In this document: one piece after another, positions 58,737 to 64,000 of the stretch
Layout: every line of letters starts with the position of its first letter
Numbering within the stretch: position 1 is the first letter of the stretch
Assembly (NCBI RefSeq): GCF_014218295.1
Contig: NZ_AP023287.1
Coordinates: 806,001 to 870,000, forward strand
Length of the DNA stretch: 64,000 nt
Source: Mycolicibacterium litorale
Lineage (GTDB): Bacteria; Actinomycetota; Actinomycetes; Mycobacteriales; Mycobacteriaceae
Direction of reading: 5' to 3'
Made by a program: the position numbers and the translations under genes
Notes under the pieces: model-generated
Seen by the model: only the letters and a program-made list of their open reading frames with translations
What the model was told of the DNA's origin: nothing
Database searches by the model: none

Positions 58737-59744
58737 GTGAGGACACCGGCGACCGTGGTGGCGGGCGTGGATTTCGGCGACGCAGCCTTCGCGGCCGAAG
58801 TCCGCGACGGAGTCGCCCGTATCGAGGATCTGATGTCCACCGAGCTGGGCAAGGCGGACGAGCTGATGGCCGAGGCCGTCCAGCATCTGTTCCAGGCCGG
58901 CGGCAAGCGGTTCCGTCCGCTGTTCACCGTGCTGTCGGCGCAGCTCGGGCCCGAACCGAACGCCTGGCAGGTGACGGTGGCGGGTGCGGTGATCGAGCTG
59001 GTGCACCTGGCGACGCTCTACCACGACGACGTGATGGACGAGGCGCAGGTTCGGCGGGGTGCCCCCAGCGCCAACGCCCGCTGGGGCAACAACATCGCGA
59101 TCCTCGCCGGCGACTACCTGTTCGCGACCGCGTCGCGGCTGGTGTCACGGCTGGGCCCGGAGGCGGTGCGCATCATCGCCGACACCTTCGCCCAGCTGGT
59201 GACCGGTCAGATGCGCGAGACCCGCGGTGCGGTCGAGGGTGTCGACGAGATCGACCACTACCTGAAGGTCGTCTACGAGAAGACCGCGTGCCTGATCGCG
59301 GCGTCGGGCCGGTTCGGTGCGACGTTCTCCGGCGCCGACGAGGCGCAGATCGAGCGGTTGGCGCGCCTCGGCGGCATCGTCGGCACGGCGTTCCAGATCT
59401 CCGACGACATCATCGACATCGACAGCGATCCGGACGAGTCCGGCAAGGTGCCCGGTACGGATCTACGTGAGGGTGTTCACACTCTGCCGGTGCTGTACGC
59501 GCTGCGCGAGTCCGGTCCGGACACCGAACGGCTGCGCGAACTGCTCGCCCACCCGATCGACAACGACGCCGATCTGGCCGAGGCGTTGCGGCTGCTGCGC
59601 CGCTCACCAGGCATGGAGCAGGCGAAGGCAACCGTGACGCGCTATGCGCAGCAGGCCCGCGACGAACTCGCCGCCCTGCCCGACGTGCCGGGGCGCCAGG
59701 CGCTCGCCTCGCTGGTGGACTACACGATCACCCGCCACGGCTGA
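58737..59744 (+). CDS. grcC1: Polyprenyl diphosphate synthase (heptaprenyl/nonaprenyl type)
   Basis: A 335-residue trans-prenyltransferase, the same length as Rv0562. The first Asp-rich motif is LYHDDVMDEAQ and the second FQISDDIIDIDSD; GGKRFRPL precedes the first and is the substrate-binding region. It likely makes the long chain of menaquinone. GTG 58737; 20 bases from menJ, supporting a joint role. HtpX follows 66 bases later. Confidence 0.92.
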   Translation: MRTPATVVAGVDFGDAAFAAEVRDGVARIEDLMSTELGKADELMAEAVQHLFQAGGKRFRPLFTVLSAQLGPEPNAWQVTVAGAVIELVHLATLYHDDVMDEAQVRRGAPSANARWGNNIAILAGDYLFATASRLVSRLGPEAVRIIADTFAQLVTGQMRETRGAVEGVDEIDHYLKVVYEKTACLIAASGRFGATFSGADEAQIERLARLGGIVGTAFQISDDIIDIDSDPDESGKVPGTDLREGVHTLPVLYALRESGPDTERLRELLAHPIDNDADLAEALRLLRRSPGMEQAKATVTRYAQQARDELAALPDVPGRQALASLVDYTITRHG

Positions 59745-59807
59745 GTTGCGGCGGAACTTAGACCGTCGTATGAAGCGTTGGATCAGCGAGACTTCACGAG
59801 GAGGTAG

Positions 59808-60686
<879 letters not shown>

Positions 60687-60808
60687 GCGCTGCGTAGATA
60701 ACCGCTGGTCAAAAATTTCATAGGCAATCGTTTGGAATTGCAACGTTTCAACTTACTCCGAAGTAGGGTTCCTGCCGTCTCTCCCGGGACATGATCAAAG
60801 GAGCCCTG

Positions 60809-62212
60809 ATGCACACAAGCGTTCGTCCGTTCGCCACCGCCGGTGCCGCCCTGGTCGGTGCGAGCGCCATCGCGATCTCCCCGCTCGTCGCGACGCCGTC
60901 TCTGCCCGACGTCAAGGTCGCCAATCCGGCGGTTCATCTGAGCGCCGCCGTCGACCCGATCGAGGCGTGGCTGCAGGTGTTCGACACCTCGAGCCTCAAC
61001 CTCGGGAACCTCGCCGATGCGTGGATGCAGGCCCCGGCACCGGTGTTGCAACAGGTGATCGCCAACCAGCTCGGGTACCTGGCTGAGCTGCCCGACGTCG
61101 AGGCGATCGCCGGCCAGATCGGGTCCAACGTGCAGGCCGCGCTCACGGCGCTGTTCGCCGAGGACCTCAGCACCCTCGATTCCACGCACTCCGACGTCTA
61201 CGGCCTCCTCCTCAACGGTCTGCCGCCGATTCTGCCGCCCGTGGTGCCTGCCGATCTGGCGCCGCTGGTGCAGTTCAGCACCAGCTATCTCAGTGGTGTC
61301 CTCCTGGGAGTGGTGGGCCCCGTGATCGGCCCGGTGCTCGCGCTGGCGGCCGGCGCGAACGCGATTGCCGCGCATCTCGGCGGCGCGAACCCCGATCTCG
61401 AAGCGGCGTTGAACACACTGGTCAATACGCCCGCCGACATGGCCGACGCGTTCCTCAACGGCGGCCAGTCGGTCGACATCACCCCGCTGTTGAAGGCGGT
61501 GGGGCTGGAGTCACCCCTTCCAGGTCTGGACTTCGGGGCCCGGCTCGTCTTCGGCGGCGTGCTCAGCCCGGGCGGTTCCATCTTCAACGCCATGTCGATC
61601 GATCTGGGTGACGGTAGCGGTCCGACCGGCGTGGGCCCGGGCGCCATCGGCTCACTCATCGGCCTGTCGCAGGCCATCGCGAAGGCGATCGGCTGGGACG
61701 GGACGGGCAGCCCATTGGATCCGCCGGCAACTCCGCAGTCGTCGAATCTGCGTGAGCTCAGCGATGCCTCGGTCAACGCGTCGCAGGCCGTCACCGTGCA
61801 GACGGTCAGCGCCGGCGACACGACCATCGACGAACCGGCGACCGATGACGAGGCCGGCGAATCCGTCGCGACCACGCCGGCGGTGTCGCCGCCCGTCAGC
61901 GATACCGCCGATACCGCCGATACCGCCGACGAGGCGACCGAGGATGCCGGTGAGGCTGCCGAGCCGTCGGCCGACGATGCCGCGCCGGCCTCGGAGGAGA
62001 CCGATGGCGCTTCGACGACGAAGGCCGATGTGAAGCGCAACAACGCCGGCGCCCGGATCGCCGGTGCGGTCAAGTCGGCGACCGACCGGCTGGACTCCAT
62101 CGGCGCGAAGCTCCGCAACGGCTCCGGAAAGACAGCGAAAGCGCCTGCGGGCAAGGCTGATTCGAGTGAAAGCGCCGGCGCGTCGAAGACGTCGGGAAGC
62201 GATTCGGAGTAG
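60809..62212 (+). CDS. Exported GjpA-like protein (outer-membrane porin family)
   Basis: A 467-residue exported protein. The signal is VRPFATAGAALVGASAIAIS with cleavage likely after about 30 residues. The conserved part (about 50-300) has PIEAWLQVFDTSSLNL and a hydrophobic segment LLGVVGPVIGPVLALAAG, as in proteins annotated as GjpA-type mycobacterial outer membrane proteins. The last 150 residues are acidic, low-complexity, with three DTA repeats, then Lys-rich. ATG at 60809 with AAAGGAG five bases upstream; an ATG at 60791 is weaker. A perfect hairpin follows the gene. Confidence 0.8.
   Translation: MHTSVRPFATAGAALVGASAIAISPLVATPSLPDVKVANPAVHLSAAVDPIEAWLQVFDTSSLNLGNLADAWMQAPAPVLQQVIANQLGYLAELPDVEAIAGQIGSNVQAALTALFAEDLSTLDSTHSDVYGLLLNGLPPILPPVVPADLAPLVQFSTSYLSGVLLGVVGPVIGPVLALAAGANAIAAHLGGANPDLEAALNTLVNTPADMADAFLNGGQSVDITPLLKAVGLESPLPGLDFGARLVFGGVLSPGGSIFNAMSIDLGDGSGPTGVGPGAIGSLIGLSQAIAKAIGWDGTGSPLDPPATPQSSNLRELSDASVNASQAVTVQTVSAGDTTIDEPATDDEAGESVATTPAVSPPVSDTADTADTADEATEDAGEAAEPSADDAAPASEETDGASTTKADVKRNNAGARIAGAVKSATDRLDSIGAKLRNGSGKTAKAPAGKADSSESAGASKTSGSDSE
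61901..61927 (+). repeat. Three tandem GATACCGCC repeats inside the GjpA-like gene
   Basis: Three exact 9-base units encode Asp-Thr-Ala three times in the low-complexity C-terminal part. Copy number may vary between strains. Confidence 0.7.
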
Positions 62213-62218
62213 ACGTCC

Positions 62219-62272
62219 AGCGCCGAGATCGACACCAGGGTCGTCAGCGATCCTCACGTCGATCTCGGCGCT
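62219..62272 (+). terminator. Perfect 15-bp hairpin after the GjpA-like gene
   Basis: AGCGCCGAGATCGAC (62219-62233) and GTCGATCTCGGCGCT (62258-62272) are exact reverse complements with a 24-base loop, seven bases after the stop. No T tract. Confidence 0.55.
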
Positions 62273-62371
62273 CGGCGGCACACACGTAGGCCGGGAAACG
62301 AAACCCGTCCGTGCGGCGATGATCAGATCATGGTGAAGCGGTCAGCTGGTGCGCGCGGTCGCACCGGCACA

Positions 62372-62377
62372 TATGGT
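62372..62377 (+). promoter_or_regulatory. Leaderless-type -10 of the secreted-protein gene
   Basis: TATGGT, six bases before the GTG at 62384; supports this start over the ATG at 62330. Confidence 0.45.
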
Positions 62378-62383
62378 GTGGGC

Positions 62384-62920
62384 GTGCTCAGCAGATTCCT
62401 GGCCGGCGCGGCGACGGTACTCGGCGCCGCCGCCATGACGGCGCCGCTCGCCGCAGCCCAACCGCCGACGCCCGCCCCACCTCCGGCACCCAACGTCAAC
62501 GCGTGGCCGCCGGTGTCACCGGCGGAGTTCACGGCGATGAACGGCACCTGGTACGCGTTCGGTGCCCCCGGCGGGCTGACCTGCGTCATCCAGCGCGGCG
62601 GCGCCTACGGCTGCAGCGGCCCGCTGCCCGCCGCCCCGGAGGGCGCCAACCTGGTCAGCGGCGGCATCGGCGGTGTGCCCACCTTCTCGAACGTGGCTGC
62701 CCCGTTCGCGAACGCGGTCGAGACCGTCAAACCGCTGCCGGCCAACACCCGGCTGAGCTTCCAGACGGTCAGCTGCGGCACCGACGGCACGATGACCACG
62801 TGCGTCGACGCGCACAACGGTGCGGGGTTCGTCATCAGCCCGACCGCCAGCTTCGTCCTGCAGCCCAGCAACCCGCTGCTGCTGCCCCGCGAAGGCCGCA
62901 GCAACCCCTACTTCAACTGA
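62384..62920 (+). CDS. Small secreted protein with four cysteines
   Basis: A 178-residue exported protein. The signal peptide is LSRFLAGAATVLGAAAMTAPLAAA, cleaved before QPPTPAPPPAP. The mature part has four Cys (LTCVIQ, YGCSGP, TVSCGTDG, TTCVDA), probably in two disulfides. The GTG at 62384 directly starts a normal signal peptide and lies six bases after TATGGT; ATG 62330 would add 18 residues. No family name recalled. It ends two bases before the gpsA stop. Confidence 0.72.
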   Translation: MLSRFLAGAATVLGAAAMTAPLAAAQPPTPAPPPAPNVNAWPPVSPAEFTAMNGTWYAFGAPGGLTCVIQRGGAYGCSGPLPAAPEGANLVSGGIGGVPTFSNVAAPFANAVETVKPLPANTRLSFQTVSCGTDGTMTTCVDAHNGAGFVISPTASFVLQPSNPLLLPREGRSNPYFN

Positions 62921-62921
62921 G

Positions 62922-63947
62922 CTAGAAGCCCTGGCCGTGCACCTCGTGGCCGGGCTTCTCGGCGACCAGGCCGCGGTAGGCCTGCTCCACCGTCGACCCG
63001 TGGTTGATGACGCCGTCGACCTCGCGGGCGATCGGCATGTTCAACCCGTACTCCTCGGCGAACTCCATGACCACCTTGGAGGCTTTGACGCCCTCGGCGA
63101 CCTGGTTCATCGCGGCGATGATCTCCTCGATCGGCTTGCCGGCGCCGAGCTGCTCGCCGACGTGGCGGTTGCGGCTGCGCTGGCTGGTGCAGGTGACGAT
63201 CAGATCGCCCATCCCGGCGAGCCCCGCGAACGTGTCGCGGTGCCCGCCCATCGCCTCGCCGAGCTTGGACATCTCCCGCACGGCGCGGGCGATCACCATG
63301 GCGCGGGTGTTCTCGCCGATGCCGAGCGAGTACCCCATCCCGACGGCGATCGCGTAGACGTTCTTCAGCGCGCCCGCCATCTCGACACCGACCACGTCGT
63401 CGGTGGTGTAGGTGCGAAAGCGCTTGGTGCGGAACAGCTCTGCCAGCTGCGCGGCCAGGTGCTGATCGGGCATCGCCAGCACCGCCGCGGCGGCGTACCC
63501 GTCGGCGACCTCGCGGGCGATGTTGGGTCCGGCCAGGATCCCCGCCGGATGTCCGGGCAGCACCTCGTCGACGATCTGGCTCATCCGCATGTTGGTGCCC
63601 TGTTCGAGCCCCTTGACCAACGACACCACCGGAACCCACGGCCGCAGTTCGGCGGCGAGTTCCTCGAGCACGCCACGGAATCCGTGTGACGGCACCCCCA
63701 TGACGACGACGTCGGCGCAGTTGGCGGCCTCCGCGAAGTCGGTGGTCGCGCGCAACGTCTCGCTCAGGACACAGTCGTCACCGAGATACCGCGAGTTGCG
63801 GTGGTTGGCGTTGATGTCCTTGGCGGTGTCCTCCGACCGCACCCACTGAATCGTCGGCGCGCGCCGTGAGCAGATCGAAGCGACCGTGGTACCCCAGGAG
63901 CCCCCGCCGAGAACCACGACGTTGGGCTGTCGTTGCGCGCGTGTCAT
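62922..63947 (-). CDS. gpsA: Glycerol-3-phosphate dehydrogenase [NAD(P)+]
   Basis: A 341-residue enzyme making sn-glycerol-3-phosphate for phospholipids; length equals M. tuberculosis GpdA1 (Rv0564c). VVVLGGGSWGTTVASICSRR is the NAD loop, SLVKGLE the Lys loop, GVEMAGALKNVYAIAVGM holds the catalytic Lys and FAGLAGMGDLIVTCTS the C-terminal domain motif. ATG at 63947 with TACGCT seven bases upstream. Confidence 0.96.
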   Translation of the reverse strand: MTRAQRQPNVVVLGGGSWGTTVASICSRRAPTIQWVRSEDTAKDINANHRNSRYLGDDCVLSETLRATTDFAEAANCADVVVMGVPSHGFRGVLEELAAELRPWVPVVSLVKGLEQGTNMRMSQIVDEVLPGHPAGILAGPNIAREVADGYAAAAVLAMPDQHLAAQLAELFRTKRFRTYTTDDVVGVEMAGALKNVYAIAVGMGYSLGIGENTRAMVIARAVREMSKLGEAMGGHRDTFAGLAGMGDLIVTCTSQRSRNRHVGEQLGAGKPIEEIIAAMNQVAEGVKASKVVMEFAEEYGLNMPIAREVDGVINHGSTVEQAYRGLVAEKPGHEVHGQGF

Positions 63948-63954
63948 GGCGATC

Positions 63955-63960
63955 AGCGTA
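63955..63960 (-). promoter_or_regulatory. Leaderless-type -10 of gpsA
   Basis: TACGCT on the minus strand, seven bases before the ATG at 63947. Confidence 0.45.
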
Positions 63961-64000
63961 GGACGGGCGCCGCTCCCGGGAGGCCGATTCGATTGGTGCA

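Overview
The window is chromosomal DNA of a high-GC actinobacterium, almost certainly a rapidly growing mycobacterium (Mycolicibacterium type). The support is gene content and order: a complete yrbE/mce operon, MgtA mannosyltransferase, PitA, a GjpA-like exported protein, F420-dependent Ddn-like proteins, and a backbone that follows M. tuberculosis Rv0539-Rv0564c (from memory): GT2/DUF2064, membrane protein, menE, DUF3349, pit, VOC, SDR, menB, fadD8, amidohydrolase, menC, bpoC, menD, DUF3592, mgtA, menG, menJ, grcC1, htpX, gpsA. No tRNA, rRNA, CRISPR array, transposase or phage gene was seen. Layout: 1-602 end of a nitronate monooxygenase; 607-2326 two-component system; 2427-4385 glycosyltransferase/DUF2064/methyltransferase operon; 4267-8090 membrane redox and membrane proteins; 8266-9572 FNT channel plus cyanase; 9651-11580 stress and small proteins; 11591-15111 menE, two DUF3349 paralogues and the pit operon; 15117-17989 VOC, SDR and a TetR/MpaB pair; 18002-22977 a tight minus-strand run menB-ddn-HAD-ECF sigma-fadD8; 23385-33952 the mce operon with three downstream secreted or membrane accessories; 34008-40892 DUF3253, a DGPF protein, amidohydrolase, FadD, menC and a second MpaB/TetR pair; 41032-46266 GlxA/PfpI, Ddn-like protein, bpoC, menD, DUF3592; 46322-50289 SRPBCC, alcohol dehydrogenase, DsbA-like lipoprotein, mgtA, VOC; 50291-57495 SDR, menG, YceI, a flavin monooxygenase pair, an App1-PLD fusion and small genes; 57496-63947 menJ, grcC1, htpX, two exported proteins and gpsA. 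Together menE, menB, menC, menD, menG, menJ, grcC1 and the MenH-like hydrolase cover most of menaquinone synthesis, including tail formation and tail reduction; menF and menA are not here. Against the tuberculosis order the main insertions are the mce operon between fadD8 and the amidohydrolase, sigma/HAD/ddn between fadD8 and menB, the MpaB/TetR modules, and the YceI-to-PLD block between menG and menJ. Several regulatory signals can be read directly: a perfect 13-bp palindrome nested in the promoter of the second MpaB gene, tandem TGCA-N4-TGCA sites in front of the first, a 14-bp KstR consensus in the fadD8 promoter, a candidate ECF42-type promoter before the DGPF gene, a hairpin that would mask the ribosome binding site of a universal stress protein, and many -10 hexamers placed 6-8 bases before a start codon, as in mycobacterial leaderless transcripts.
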